A stretch of DNA of 64,000 bases from JAYWXI01 sp036016955 (GTDB lineage Bacteria; Bacteroidota; Bacteroidia; Flavobacteriales; Weeksellaceae), in NCBI RefSeq assembly GCF_036016955.1, contig NZ_JAYWXI010000006.1, positions 1 through 64,000 on the forward strand. The letters are read 5' to 3'. Position 1 is the stretch's first letter; every line of letters begins with the position of its first letter. This document shows positions 50,538 to 59,108 of the stretch, piece after piece. The notes below the pieces were generated by a model. That model was not told the DNA's origin and did not search any database. It saw only the letters and a list, made by a program, of their open reading frames with translations. The position numbers and the translations under genes are program-made.

Positions 50538-51182
50538 ATGAAGAAAATAGCCATTGTTACCCTGATCATCCTACTCATCGACCAATGGTCGAAATTTTAC
50601 ATCAAAACCCATTTCCACCTCGGTGAAAGCATCCCCGTCATGGGACAGGATTGGTTTCGGCTAACCTTTGTCGAAAACCCGGGCATGGCCTACGGTCTTC
50701 ACTTCGGAGGACTGATTGGCAAGTACTTTCTAGTGCTCATGCGTATTGCCCTGATCGGAGGAATGGTCTACCTCTTCAGCCAATGGATTAAACAAGGGCG
50801 AACCACCAACTACCTGCTCATCCCCATGGCCATGATTTTTGCAGGAGCCATCGGCAACCTGATTGACGGGATGTTCTACGGCATGATCTTCGACAGCGGA
50901 ACGGTGTACGACGAAAGTATCGGACGGTGGATCGATTACGGAGGCATCTCCGAAGTAAGCTGGGGCAACGGCTACTCGCACTTTATGAAAGGCTGTGTGG
51001 TCGACATGCTGCATTTTCCGCTAGTGGATTGGCACGTTCCCGAAAGCTGGCCGCTGATCGGAGGAAAACACATCGAATTCTTCAAATACATTTTTAACGT
51101 GGCCGATTCCGCCATCACCATAGGCGCAGCCCTCTTGATTCTTTTTAAGAAGAAAGCCTTCCCTAACGGATTGGATTTTTAA
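50538..51182 (+). CDS. lspA: lipoprotein signal peptidase
   Basis: Inner-membrane aspartyl peptidase that removes signal peptides of prolipoproteins; 214 aa. Four hydrophobic segments. Conserved FVENPGMAYGL near 52, IFAGAIGNLIDGMFYG near 98 (catalytic Asp) and FKYIFNVADSAITIG near 185 (second Asp). The long periplasmic insert between them (about residues 115-175) is usual in Bacteroidota. It processes the lipoproteins encoded in this window (SusD, Wza, FKBP-like, small lipoprotein). Confidence 0.95.
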   Translation: MKKIAIVTLIILLIDQWSKFYIKTHFHLGESIPVMGQDWFRLTFVENPGMAYGLHFGGLIGKYFLVLMRIALIGGMVYLFSQWIKQGRTTNYLLIPMAMIFAGAIGNLIDGMFYGMIFDSGTVYDESIGRWIDYGGISEVSWGNGYSHFMKGCVVDMLHFPLVDWHVPESWPLIGGKHIEFFKYIFNVADSAITIGAALLILFKKKAFPNGLDF

Positions 51183-51225
51183 ATCCGAAAATATTTAGAC
51201 TAATTCTAAATAATTATTTTTTTTC

Positions 51226-51269
51226 TTGGCTCAACCATTTCCGCAAATTATATTTGCGGAAATTTTTTA
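51226..51269 (+). promoter_or_regulatory. promoter coincident with a hairpin immediately before the ABC transporter start
   Basis: TTGG at 51226-51229, then after 19 bases TATATTTG at 51249-51256, an exact -7 match. The same DNA forms an 11-base-pair perfect stem (TTTCCGCAAAT with ATTTGCGGAAA, 51238-51262) followed by a T-run that ends at the start codon (51271). It can be read as the lspA terminator and as the promoter of the secretion operon at once. Confidence 0.55.
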
Positions 51270-51270
51270 T

Positions 51271-52926
51271 ATGGCCAAGGTCAATCACTCGCAAAAACTA
51301 TGGTCTTTTCTTTCCTCCGAAAAAAAGGATATCGCCAACATTTATTTCTATGCCATCCTCAGCGGACTGGTAAGCCTTTCGGTACCTTTGGGCATCCAAG
51401 CCATCATTAATTATACTTTCGGAGCCACCATGGTAACCTCCATCTACATCCTGATTGCTTTGGTAACCTTCGGGACGTTTCTCTATGGTTATTTCCAGGT
51501 GCGGGTTATGGAAATCATCGAAAAAATCCAACAAAAAATTTTCGTCCACTACGCCATGGCCTTTGCCGAAAAATTACCCAAAATCAATCTGACCTACGCC
51601 AACCAGTACTACCTCCCCGAACTGGTTAACCGTTTTTTTGACACGCAAAACCTTCAGAAAGGTCTATCCAAACTCCTATTGGACCTGCCCGTAGCCCTCA
51701 TCCAAATCGTATTCGGATTAATATTACTTTCCTTTTATCATCCTTACTTCATCTTTTTTTCGATCTTCATTCTGATCGTGGTGGCTCTTATTTTTTACTT
51801 CACAAAAGATCAAGGCATCGAAACCAGCCTGGAAGAAAGCCACCACAAATACGACATTGCCTCGTGGCTGGAAGAAGTTTCCAGAGATTTAAAAACTTTC
51901 AAAAATAACGCCTTCCTGCAAGCCCATACCGAAGAAACCAACAAAAAACTAATCCGATACCTCGACTACCGCACCTCTCATTTCAAGGTACTATTATTTC
52001 AGTATAAAACCATTATTTTTTTCAAAGTTCTCATCACCTTGGCCATGCTGCTCTTGGGAACCTACCTGCTCCTGAATCAAAAACTAAACATTGGCGCTTT
52101 CATCGCTACGGAAATTGTGGTGCTTACCATTATGACCGCCGTCGAAAAACTCATCAAAAGCCTTGAAAAATATTACGACATTGTCACTTCATTCACCAAA
52201 CTCTCCAAAATTCTGGACCTAAAAGAAGAAACCTCAGGCCTCTTCCTCCCAGAAGAAAAACAAGACGGCTTTGAAGTGCAAGCGCAAGAATTAACCTTTG
52301 GCTTCGACCAAAACGCCCCTTTAATCCGAAACCTAAATTTCTCCTTCCCCAAAAACACCATCACCCTGATTACCGGAAGACAAGGCTCCGGAAAATCTCT
52401 TTTAATCCATCTGATTTCCGGACTGTACGAACCTTTTTCCGGCCGTGTTTTTTTGGATAAAATTCCGATTCAAAATTTCCAATCTTCCCAACTCAGAAAA
52501 CACATCGGTCTTTACAGTAACGATTTGGAAGTCTTTAAAGGCAACATCCTGGAAAACATCAACCTAGGAAATCCCACCGTAAGCAATCAAAACATCATCG
52601 AAATCGCCGAAAGAATAGGCCTTGAAAATTTCGCTGGCCTCTTCAAAGAAGGTCTTTTAACCGAGATTCAAACCGCCGACCGGCGACTAGCTTATAGTAC
52701 AAAAAAACTCATCCTCCTGCTTCGGTCCTTTGTCGGCACCAAAAGACTTCTCCTCTTAGAAGATCCATTGGAAGGCTTCAGCCCCGAAATTAAAGCAAAA
52801 ATGAAAACCTTCCTAAAAGAACTCGCACAACACCGAACCATCATCATCATAGGGGCAGAAGAAGACTACCAAGCCCTGTCCCACCAAGCCTACCGAATCC
52901 AAGAAGGCCAATTGCACCAATTATAA
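51271..52926 (+). CDS. type I secretion-like ABC transporter with degenerate nucleotide-binding domain
   Basis: Fused membrane/ATPase half-transporter of 551 aa, without a C39 peptidase domain. Six hydrophobic segments cover residues 20-300, as in HlyB/PrtD exporters. In the ATPase domain Walker A is intact (GRQGSGKS, 369-376). However, the LSGGQ signature is replaced around AYSTK (474-478), Walker B reads LLLLEDP (Glu497-Asp498, inverted from Asp-Glu), and the switch His is replaced in IIIIGAEED (about 529). It heads a cluster with HlyD and TolC genes. It may be a low-turnover or structural exporter, or partner with another ATPase. Confidence 0.85.
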   Translation: MAKVNHSQKLWSFLSSEKKDIANIYFYAILSGLVSLSVPLGIQAIINYTFGATMVTSIYILIALVTFGTFLYGYFQVRVMEIIEKIQQKIFVHYAMAFAEKLPKINLTYANQYYLPELVNRFFDTQNLQKGLSKLLLDLPVALIQIVFGLILLSFYHPYFIFFSIFILIVVALIFYFTKDQGIETSLEESHHKYDIASWLEEVSRDLKTFKNNAFLQAHTEETNKKLIRYLDYRTSHFKVLLFQYKTIIFFKVLITLAMLLLGTYLLLNQKLNIGAFIATEIVVLTIMTAVEKLIKSLEKYYDIVTSFTKLSKILDLKEETSGLFLPEEKQDGFEVQAQELTFGFDQNAPLIRNLNFSFPKNTITLITGRQGSGKSLLIHLISGLYEPFSGRVFLDKIPIQNFQSSQLRKHIGLYSNDLEVFKGNILENINLGNPTVSNQNIIEIAERIGLENFAGLFKEGLLTEIQTADRRLAYSTKKLILLLRSFVGTKRLLLLEDPLEGFSPEIKAKMKTFLKELAQHRTIIIIGAEEDYQALSHQAYRIQEGQLHQL

Positions 52927-52937
52927 AAACGAAAAGC

Positions 52938-54254
52938 ATGCACAGCAACTATTCCTCCTACCAAAAAATATACAAAATCAACCAAAAATCTTCGATTAAG
53001 CGATGGTTTTGGTTCGCCTTGGGCGCCCTGCTTCTCATCCTATTTTTACCTTGGACGCAAAACATCAAAACCAAAGGACAAATCACCACCTTGCATCAGG
53101 ATCAACGTCCCCAAGCCCTCAATTCGCCCATCCCCGGAAAAATAACGCGCTGGTACGTAAAGAACGGCGATCAAGTGAAAAAAGGAGACACTCTGCTGCA
53201 AATCTCCGAAATCAAAGAGGATTACATGGATCCCCTGCTCGTGGAACGCACCGAACAACAAGTGGAAGCCAAAAAACACATGAGAGAATACTATTCCTCC
53301 AAGATTTCCACAGCCGACCACCAAGTTCAAGCCTTAAACGAAGCCAAAAAACTGAAACTAAGCCAACTGGAAAATAAACTAACCCAGCTTCAAAGTAAAC
53401 TCAAGGCCGAACAATCCGAGCTGGAAGCCGCCAGTAACGAACTAAAACTCGCCAAAGACCAATACGACAGGCAAAACAAAATGTATGAAGAAGGGCTGGT
53501 CTCTCTTACCCAACTCCAACAGAGAAGCGTGGCCTACCAAAACGCCAATGCCAAAAAGACCCATGCCGAAAACAAAATCACCGTCACACGACAAGACCTT
53601 CTGAATACCCGTTTGGAACAAAATACAGTACTGCAAGAGTACGCCGAAAAGGTAAGCAAAATCGAGGGCGAAAAATTCGCCAGCCTATCCTCTGTCGCCG
53701 GCAGTGAAGGCGAAATTGCCAAACTTCAAAACCAAGTGGCCAATTACAAAGTCAGACAAGGGCTGTACCACCTCATTGCTTCGCAAGACGGGCAAATCGT
53801 CAATATCAGTAAATCAGGGCTCGGAGAAATCGTGAAAGAAGGCGAAAATATTGCCACCATCGTCCCTGACAAAGCTCAATATGTTTCCGAAATCTATATC
53901 AAACCCGTGGATCTGCCTCTTGTAAAACCCGGACAGAAAGTAGTTTTCACCTTTGACGGTTACCCTGCCATCGTATTCTCCGGATGGCCCAGCGCCAGCC
54001 ACGGAACTTTCGCAGGAAAAGTATTGGCCGTTGAAAACAACATTAGCGCCAATGGTCTTTTCAAAGCCATCGTCGTGGAAGAACCAACCCATAAACCCTG
54101 GCCTAAATCCATTAAAATAGGCACAGCAACCCAAGGCATTGCTCTGCTCAACGACGTACCGATATGGTACGAAATCTGGCGTAATATCAACGGCTTCCCT
54201 CCCAATTATTACGACGTTCAACCCGATAAAAATCAAGAGAATGCCAAAAAATAA
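52938..54254 (+). CDS. HlyD-family secretion adaptor
   Basis: Membrane fusion protein of 438 aa. The N-terminal anchor is WFWFALGALLLILFLPW (residues about 25-41). The lipoyl half SPIPGKITRWYVKNGDQVKKGDTLLQIS is near 70. A long coiled coil (about 115-275, rich in Gln/Lys/Leu) follows, then the second lipoyl half YHLIASQDGQIVNISKSGLGEIVKEGENIATIVPD. Connects the ABC transporter to the TolC-like channel encoded next, which it overlaps by 14 bases. Confidence 0.92.
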   Translation: MHSNYSSYQKIYKINQKSSIKRWFWFALGALLLILFLPWTQNIKTKGQITTLHQDQRPQALNSPIPGKITRWYVKNGDQVKKGDTLLQISEIKEDYMDPLLVERTEQQVEAKKHMREYYSSKISTADHQVQALNEAKKLKLSQLENKLTQLQSKLKAEQSELEAASNELKLAKDQYDRQNKMYEEGLVSLTQLQQRSVAYQNANAKKTHAENKITVTRQDLLNTRLEQNTVLQEYAEKVSKIEGEKFASLSSVAGSEGEIAKLQNQVANYKVRQGLYHLIASQDGQIVNISKSGLGEIVKEGENIATIVPDKAQYVSEIYIKPVDLPLVKPGQKVVFTFDGYPAIVFSGWPSASHGTFAGKVLAVENNISANGLFKAIVVEEPTHKPWPKSIKIGTATQGIALLNDVPIWYEIWRNINGFPPNYYDVQPDKNQENAKK

Positions 54255-55623
54255 AATCCAAAAATTCGTTCTCCTCGTTTTATCATTGGTGAGTCTTGAA
54301 ATACAGGGGCAAGAATCGCTTACTCTGAATCAATTCATGACCATCGTAAAAACCTTTCACCCCACCGTAAGGCAAAGCCGGTTGCAAAATCAAATAACCC
54401 AAAACCAAATCCTAGCCGCCAAAGGCCAACTCGACCCTAAACTTTCTGCCAAAGCCGGAGAAAAAAACATTGGCGGTGTAGGCTATTACCGCCAACAGAG
54501 CCTGAACATCGAACTCCCGACTTGGTATGGCCTCAACCTCATCGGAGAAGTAAAAAACCTCGAAGGGCAAAAGTTAGACCTCAGCGATACCAAGGGAACC
54601 CTCCAACAAATCGGCGTGGAAATCCCCTTAGCCAAAGGCTTGCTGTTCGACCAAAGAAGAGCCTCCATCCAACAAGCCCGCCTTTTCGCCCAAATGACCG
54701 AAAACGAACAGAATCTTCTCATCAACGACCTTTTGCTAAAAGCCAGCCAGGCCTACATTGAGTGGTGGAAAAGTCATCAAATTCTCACCATTAACCGCAA
54801 CGGCTATCAAAACAACAAACAACGGCTTAAAATGATTCAAAAAACCTACGAACTGGGCGAAAGACCAGCCATTGACACCGTTGAAGCCGCCGCCCAAATG
54901 CAACTTTTTGAGCTGAAAGTCAATGAAGCCGAAACCCATTTCAAAAATGCCACACTCCAACTTTCGGTATTTCTTTGGGACGACCACACCCGCATGGTTA
55001 TGCTCCCTTCCCACATAGTGCCGGAAGACTTATCCGAAACCCCAAGCCCGGAATCCGAACACTCCCTTCCAATCCTCGCAAACCATAACGCTCTCTTATA
55101 CTATCGGAACAAGCAAGATTTTCTTCAGGTGGAAAAAAAACTAAAATTCCAAAGCCTTCTGCCCAAACTGGATTTAGTCTATCATTTCATCCGAAAAGAC
55201 CAATGGCAGTTTTTTCCGGTTTTCCGAGAGAACTTCCAATACGGAATCAAACTGGAAATTCCCATTTTTTTGCGCACCGAAAGAGCCCATTATGAAAACG
55301 CAAAGCTAAAACTCCTCCAAAACGAATTGGATCTCGCCCTAAAGCAAAACGAACTGGACGCCAAACTTCAACAATACCGAAACGAACAAGAAAACTATCA
55401 CCGTCAGGAAGGTTTGGCTCAAAAAAACATTCTCCTCTACGAACAACTTCTCCGAGGGGAACATTTACGTTTCCTCAATGGAGACGGCTCGGTTTTCCTG
55501 ATTAATGCCAGAGAAACCAAACTCTTAGAAACAAAAGAAAAACTCACCGAAATTCAAGCTAAGCAGTGGGAAAACCATTACAAATTGCAATGGATAAGAA
55601 ACGAGTTAATTTCCACGTTATAG
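54241..55623 (+). CDS. TolC-family outer-membrane channel
   Basis: Outer-membrane efflux protein of 460 aa from ATG 54241, with signal peptide KNKIQKFVLLVLSLVSLEIQGQ. The two repeats of alternating helices and strands are typical: LTLNQFMTIVKTFHPTVRQSRLQNQITQNQILAAKGQLDPKL for the first. The second covers about residues 240-450 with many Asn/Gln/Glu. No lipobox. A longer frame beginning inside the hlyD-like gene is rejected. Completes the ABC-HlyD-TolC trio. Confidence 0.9.
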   Translation: MPKNKIQKFVLLVLSLVSLEIQGQESLTLNQFMTIVKTFHPTVRQSRLQNQITQNQILAAKGQLDPKLSAKAGEKNIGGVGYYRQQSLNIELPTWYGLNLIGEVKNLEGQKLDLSDTKGTLQQIGVEIPLAKGLLFDQRRASIQQARLFAQMTENEQNLLINDLLLKASQAYIEWWKSHQILTINRNGYQNNKQRLKMIQKTYELGERPAIDTVEAAAQMQLFELKVNEAETHFKNATLQLSVFLWDDHTRMVMLPSHIVPEDLSETPSPESEHSLPILANHNALLYYRNKQDFLQVEKKLKFQSLLPKLDLVYHFIRKDQWQFFPVFRENFQYGIKLEIPIFLRTERAHYENAKLKLLQNELDLALKQNELDAKLQQYRNEQENYHRQEGLAQKNILLYEQLLRGEHLRFLNGDGSVFLINARETKLLETKEKLTEIQAKQWENHYKLQWIRNELISTL

Positions 55624-55633
55624 AAAAAAATAA

Positions 55634-56278
55634 ATGTTGCGCTTAAAAAAATCCATCCTTTTATTGCCTGCAGGCCTTGTCGCCCTTGTTTCTCTTTTCG
55701 TTTGGTGGAGCCACCATACCATCCAATCCGAGACTCAAGACCGCATCACCGAAGACCTAACCTCGCTTCCCGCCCAAAAAGTCGGTTTGGTCTTGGGCAC
55801 AAGCAAAACACTGGCCAACGGCTATAAAAATTATTACTTCTACTACCGCATTGATGCCGCCGAACGTCTTTACAAATCGGGAAAAGTCCGCTACCTGATC
55901 GTCAGCGGAGACCATTCGCTAAAACACTACAACGAACCTGAAGACATGACCAACGAACTCGTGGCTCGCGGCATCCCGAGAGAACATATTTTCCAAGATT
56001 TTGCCGGACTCCGTACCTTAGACTCCGTTCTCAGGGCTCAAACCATTTTTGGGCAAAAAGCGTTTATCATTATTTCTCAAAAATTCCATAACGAAAGAGC
56101 CGTTTTCATTGCCCGAAAACACGGCATCGAAGCCTACGGCTACAATGCGGAAGACGTTAACCGCTATGCCGGATTCAAAACCCAAATCCGCGAATATTTC
56201 GCCCGAGCCAAAGTCTTTTTGGATTTTCTCTTTGGCGTAACTCCGAAATTTGGAGGCGAAAAAATCACCATCCCTTAG
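55634..56278 (+). CDS. SanA/ElyC-like DUF218 protein
   Basis: 214-aa protein with one N-terminal membrane segment (SILLLPAGLVALVSLFVWW) and a DUF218 domain: VGLVLGTSKTLANGYKNYYFYYRIDAAERLYKSGKVRYLIVSGD, NEPEDMTNELVARGIPREHIFQDFAGLRTLDSVLRAQ, and IISQKFHNERAVFIARKHGIEAYGYNA. SanA relatives support envelope barrier integrity and vancomycin resistance at high temperature in enterics. Placed 10 bases after the TolC gene, so probably the fourth member of the secretion operon. Confidence 0.9.
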   Translation: MLRLKKSILLLPAGLVALVSLFVWWSHHTIQSETQDRITEDLTSLPAQKVGLVLGTSKTLANGYKNYYFYYRIDAAERLYKSGKVRYLIVSGDHSLKHYNEPEDMTNELVARGIPREHIFQDFAGLRTLDSVLRAQTIFGQKAFIIISQKFHNERAVFIARKHGIEAYGYNAEDVNRYAGFKTQIREYFARAKVFLDFLFGVTPKFGGEKITIP

Positions 56279-56310
56279 AAAACGGCCCTTTTCATGTCTT
56301 TCAGATTCCT

Positions 56311-56318
56311 TATTTTTG
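56311..56318 (+). promoter_or_regulatory. -7 element (TATTTTTG) of trpS
   Basis: Exact TAnnTTTG match, 78 bases before the trpS ATG. Confidence 0.5.
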
Positions 56319-56332
56319 CACTCTGTAAAAAT

Positions 56333-56347
56333 GGGAGCGCGGCTCCC
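56333..56347 (+). promoter_or_regulatory. hairpin in the trpS leader
   Basis: GGGAGC-GCG-GCTCCC, a perfect six-base-pair stem with a three-base loop, within the first 15-30 bases of the predicted trpS transcript. No Trp codon run or T-run accompanies it, so it is probably an mRNA-stabilising stem. Confidence 0.35.
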
Positions 56348-56396
56348 TTAACCTAAAAGTTAATCTAAAAATTGATTTCAAACCATAATTAAAACC

Positions 56397-57365
56397 ATGT
56401 CCAGAATACTCACGGGGATACAAGCCACCGGAACCCCTCATCTCGGCAATTTGCTCGGAGCCATCATTCCAGCCATCGAATTATCCAAAAAACCGGAAAA
56501 CGAATCGTTCTTGTTCATTGCCAATATGCATTCGCTCACCCAAATCAAAAATGCGGAGGAACTGAAACGAAACACCTACCAAATCGCTGCTGCGTGGCTG
56601 GCTTTCGGATTGGACACAGAAAAAACGTACTTCTACCGCCAAAGCGACGTTCCCGAAGTCTGCGAACTGGCTTGGTATCTATCCTGCTTCTTTCCTTACT
56701 CTCGGATGCAATTGGCGCACTCCTTCAAGGATAAAGCCGACCGTTTGGAAGACGTCAACGTAGGCTTGTTTACTTACCCTGTCCTAATGGCGGCTGACAT
56801 TCTACTCTACGGAGCCGAAATCGTTCCCGTGGGAAAAGACCAACTGCAGCATTTAGAAATGGCAAGGGATATGGGTGCAAGATTCAACCACCAAATGGGC
56901 GAAGTATTCACCCTGCCTCAAGCCAAATTACAGGAAGAAACCAAATACGTCCCCGGTACCGACGGTGAAAAAATGTCCAAATCCAGAGGCAATATCATCA
57001 ACATCTTTCTGCCTCAAAAGCAACTAAAAAAACAAATCATGGCCATTGAGACGGATTCCACCCCCTTGGAAGCCCCCAAAGACCCGGAAACCTGCAAAGT
57101 CTTTGCTCTCTACGCCCTGATTGCCTCCGCCGAACAAACCGAAAAAATGCGGCAGAACTATTTGGGCGGAAACTACGGCTACGGCCACGCCAAAACCGAA
57201 CTTCTCCAATTAATTTTAGAACAATACGCCCCCCAAAGGGAAACCTTCGATTACTATATGACCCATCTCGAAGAATTAGACGCCAAGCTGATGGAAGGGG
57301 CAAAAAAAACCAGAGCCATCGCCGCCCAAACCCTGAAAAAAGTTCGCGAAAGCCTCGGTATGTAA
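56397..57365 (+). CDS. trpS: tryptophanyl-tRNA synthetase
   Basis: Class I synthetase charging tRNA-Trp; 322 aa, family-typical. HIGH-like motif GTPHLGNLLG at residues 11-20, ADILLYGAEIVPVGKDQLQHLEMARDMG near 130, and KMSKS in GTDGEKMSKSRGN near 190. C-terminal helices end with ALKKVRE-type residues. Monocistronic: promoter upstream and hairpin terminator downstream. Confidence 0.96.
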   Translation: MSRILTGIQATGTPHLGNLLGAIIPAIELSKKPENESFLFIANMHSLTQIKNAEELKRNTYQIAAAWLAFGLDTEKTYFYRQSDVPEVCELAWYLSCFFPYSRMQLAHSFKDKADRLEDVNVGLFTYPVLMAADILLYGAEIVPVGKDQLQHLEMARDMGARFNHQMGEVFTLPQAKLQEETKYVPGTDGEKMSKSRGNIINIFLPQKQLKKQIMAIETDSTPLEAPKDPETCKVFALYALIASAEQTEKMRQNYLGGNYGYGHAKTELLQLILEQYAPQRETFDYYMTHLEELDAKLMEGAKKTRAIAAQTLKKVRESLGM

Positions 57366-57388
57366 CCGAAGTAAAAAACATTACCCTC

Positions 57389-57435
57389 CAACAGCATCGT
57401 TTTTCTAAAGAAAAGTCCGGTGCTGTTTTTTTTTT
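57389..57435 (+). terminator. terminator of trpS
   Basis: ACAGCA (57391-57396) pairs with TGCTGT (57421-57426) extended by flanking bases, enclosing a longer loop, and is followed by a ten-base T-run. Confidence 0.7.
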
Positions 57436-57507
57436 ATTCCCCGCTCCTAAGGTTTTTCCAAAAAACACTTTCCGATCGACAAGCTTCTTTCTTCCGACAA
57501 ATAGCCT

Positions 57508-57515
57508 TAACTTTG
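57508..57515 (+). promoter_or_regulatory. -7 element (TAACTTTG) of the pyrE-pyrF fusion
   Basis: Exact TAnnTTTG match, 19 bases before the ATG at 57535. Confidence 0.6.
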
Positions 57516-57534
57516 TGCAAAGTGAAAAGTAAAA

Positions 57535-58902
57535 ATGGAAAATAAAAAAGCGTTCTTTCTGGAGTGCTACAAGCACGGCATCATCAAGTTCGGAAAATTC
57601 ACCCTCAAAAGCGGTATCGAAAGCCCTTTCTATGTTGATCTCCGCCCACTGGCCTCCGATCCCAAAATTCTGAAGCAATTGGCGCATCACCTTTTGAACC
57701 TTTTGCCCGATCGGAACTTCGATTTAATTTGCGGCGTTCCCTATGCCGCCCTCCCGATGGCCACCGCCATCTCTTTGGAAAGCCAAATCCCATTAATCAT
57801 CAAAAGAAAAGAAGCCAAAACTTACGGCACCAAAAAATTAATTGAAGGTGTTTTCCAAAAAGGACAAAGCTGTCTTTTGGTTGAAGACGTCATCACCTCC
57901 GGAAAATCTTTACTGGAAACCATTCCCGAAATCGAAAACGAAGGCCTGAGTGTCGCCGACATCCTCATCGTCCTTGACCGTCAACAAGGTGGTACCGCCC
58001 TACTCGAAAGCAAAGGATTCCGTGTCCACACCCTCTTTACCATTTCCGAAGTGTGCACCATTCTCCGTGAAGAAAATCTATTGGACGACAAACAAGTCCA
58101 ACGAATCAATGCTTTTCTGGAAGGCAACCCGATTCAGTTTGACACGCCCAGCCGCCTCTCCTACGAGCAAAAACGGGAACGCCAAAACCATTCCGCAGCC
58201 AAAAAGCTGCTGGAAATCGCTTTGGATAAAAAATCCAACCTCATTGCTTCTGCCGACGTCATCACCACCAAAGAACTCCATGAACTGGCTGAAAACGTAG
58301 GTCCGCACATCGTTGCCTTGAAAACCCATATCGACATCATCACCGATTTTGATTACGACAAAACCATTCTCCCTCTAATTGATATCGCCCAAAAGCACAA
58401 CTTCCTGTTGATGGAAGACCGTAAGTTCGCCGACATCGGAAACACTCAGGAACTCCAATACTCCTACGGCATCTACCGGATTTCGGCATGGGCCGACCTA
58501 ATCACCTCCCAAGTCATCGGAGGCTCTCCTTCCTTGGATTTCTTCCACAACTCCGGCGTCATCGCCATTGTCGGCATGTCTTCCAAAGGCGCCCTAACCG
58601 ATGCAAACTACCGCGAAGAAGCGCTAAAAATTGCCCTTTCGCATCCCAACGTCATCGGAGGCGTAGCCCAAAACCCGATTCCCGAAGAACTCCTGCTTTT
58701 TACTCCCGGTATAAATCTGGAAACCTCCGGAGACGGCAAAGGCCAACAATACAGTACCCCCCAGCATGCATTTAAAAACCTCCAAACCGACTTCATCATT
58801 GTAGGACGAGGCATCTACAAAGCCGATCAGCCCGAAAAAGCCGCATTGGACTACAAAATCGCAGGCTGGCAAGCTTACACGGATGCTTTGAAAAAACCGT
58901 AA
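57535..58902 (+). CDS. bifunctional orotate phosphoribosyltransferase / OMP decarboxylase (UMP synthase)
   Basis: Catalyses the last two steps of UMP synthesis in one 455-aa chain, in the order found in animal UMPS. Residues 1-205 are OPRT: FTLKSGIESPFYVDLRPLA, KRKEAKTYGTKKLIEG and the PRPP loop LVEDVITSGKS (VEDV at 116-119). Residues 215-455 are OMP decarboxylase of the eukaryote-like class: VALKTHIDII, and the catalytic MEDRKFADIGNT with Asp295, Lys297 and Asp300, then YSYGIYRISAWADLI and GIYKADQPEKAA near the end. Single promoter and terminator. Confidence 0.95.
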   Translation: MENKKAFFLECYKHGIIKFGKFTLKSGIESPFYVDLRPLASDPKILKQLAHHLLNLLPDRNFDLICGVPYAALPMATAISLESQIPLIIKRKEAKTYGTKKLIEGVFQKGQSCLLVEDVITSGKSLLETIPEIENEGLSVADILIVLDRQQGGTALLESKGFRVHTLFTISEVCTILREENLLDDKQVQRINAFLEGNPIQFDTPSRLSYEQKRERQNHSAAKKLLEIALDKKSNLIASADVITTKELHELAENVGPHIVALKTHIDIITDFDYDKTILPLIDIAQKHNFLLMEDRKFADIGNTQELQYSYGIYRISAWADLITSQVIGGSPSLDFFHNSGVIAIVGMSSKGALTDANYREEALKIALSHPNVIGGVAQNPIPEELLLFTPGINLETSGDGKGQQYSTPQHAFKNLQTDFIIVGRGIYKADQPEKAALDYKIAGWQAYTDALKKP

Positions 58903-58920
58903 TTAGTATTACCCCAGTAA

Positions 58921-58968
58921 AAAACCCTCTTTTTTTCGATCGTGAAAAAAAAGAGGGTTTACTTTTTT
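58921..58968 (+). terminator. terminator of the UMP synthase gene
   Basis: AAACCCTCTTTTTTTC pairs with GAAAAAAAAGAGGGTTT around a short GATCGT loop and is followed by ACTTTTTTC; 19 bases after the stop. Confidence 0.85.
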
Positions 58969-59079
58969 CTCCCCAAAAATCCCCTCCCCCAATATGAACA
59001 CAAAATTAAAAATGACCTGATAAACATTAGGATTTGCCTTTTTCCCCTTTTCAAAATTCCTGAAAAAGCTAAAATTATA

Positions 59080-59087
59080 TACCTTTG
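59080..59087 (+). promoter_or_regulatory. -7 element (TACCTTTG) of the phosphorylase-like gene
   Basis: Exact TAnnTTTG match. It overlaps a TTG (59085) from which the reading frame is also open, which argues that the real start is the ATG at 59109. Confidence 0.6.
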
Positions 59088-59108
59088 TCGCTCGAACTTT
59101 TAAACTTT

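Noticed and set aside
59085..59108. TTG start for the phosphorylase-like gene
   Set aside because: The TTG is inside the TACCTTTG promoter box, so it would not be transcribed in full.
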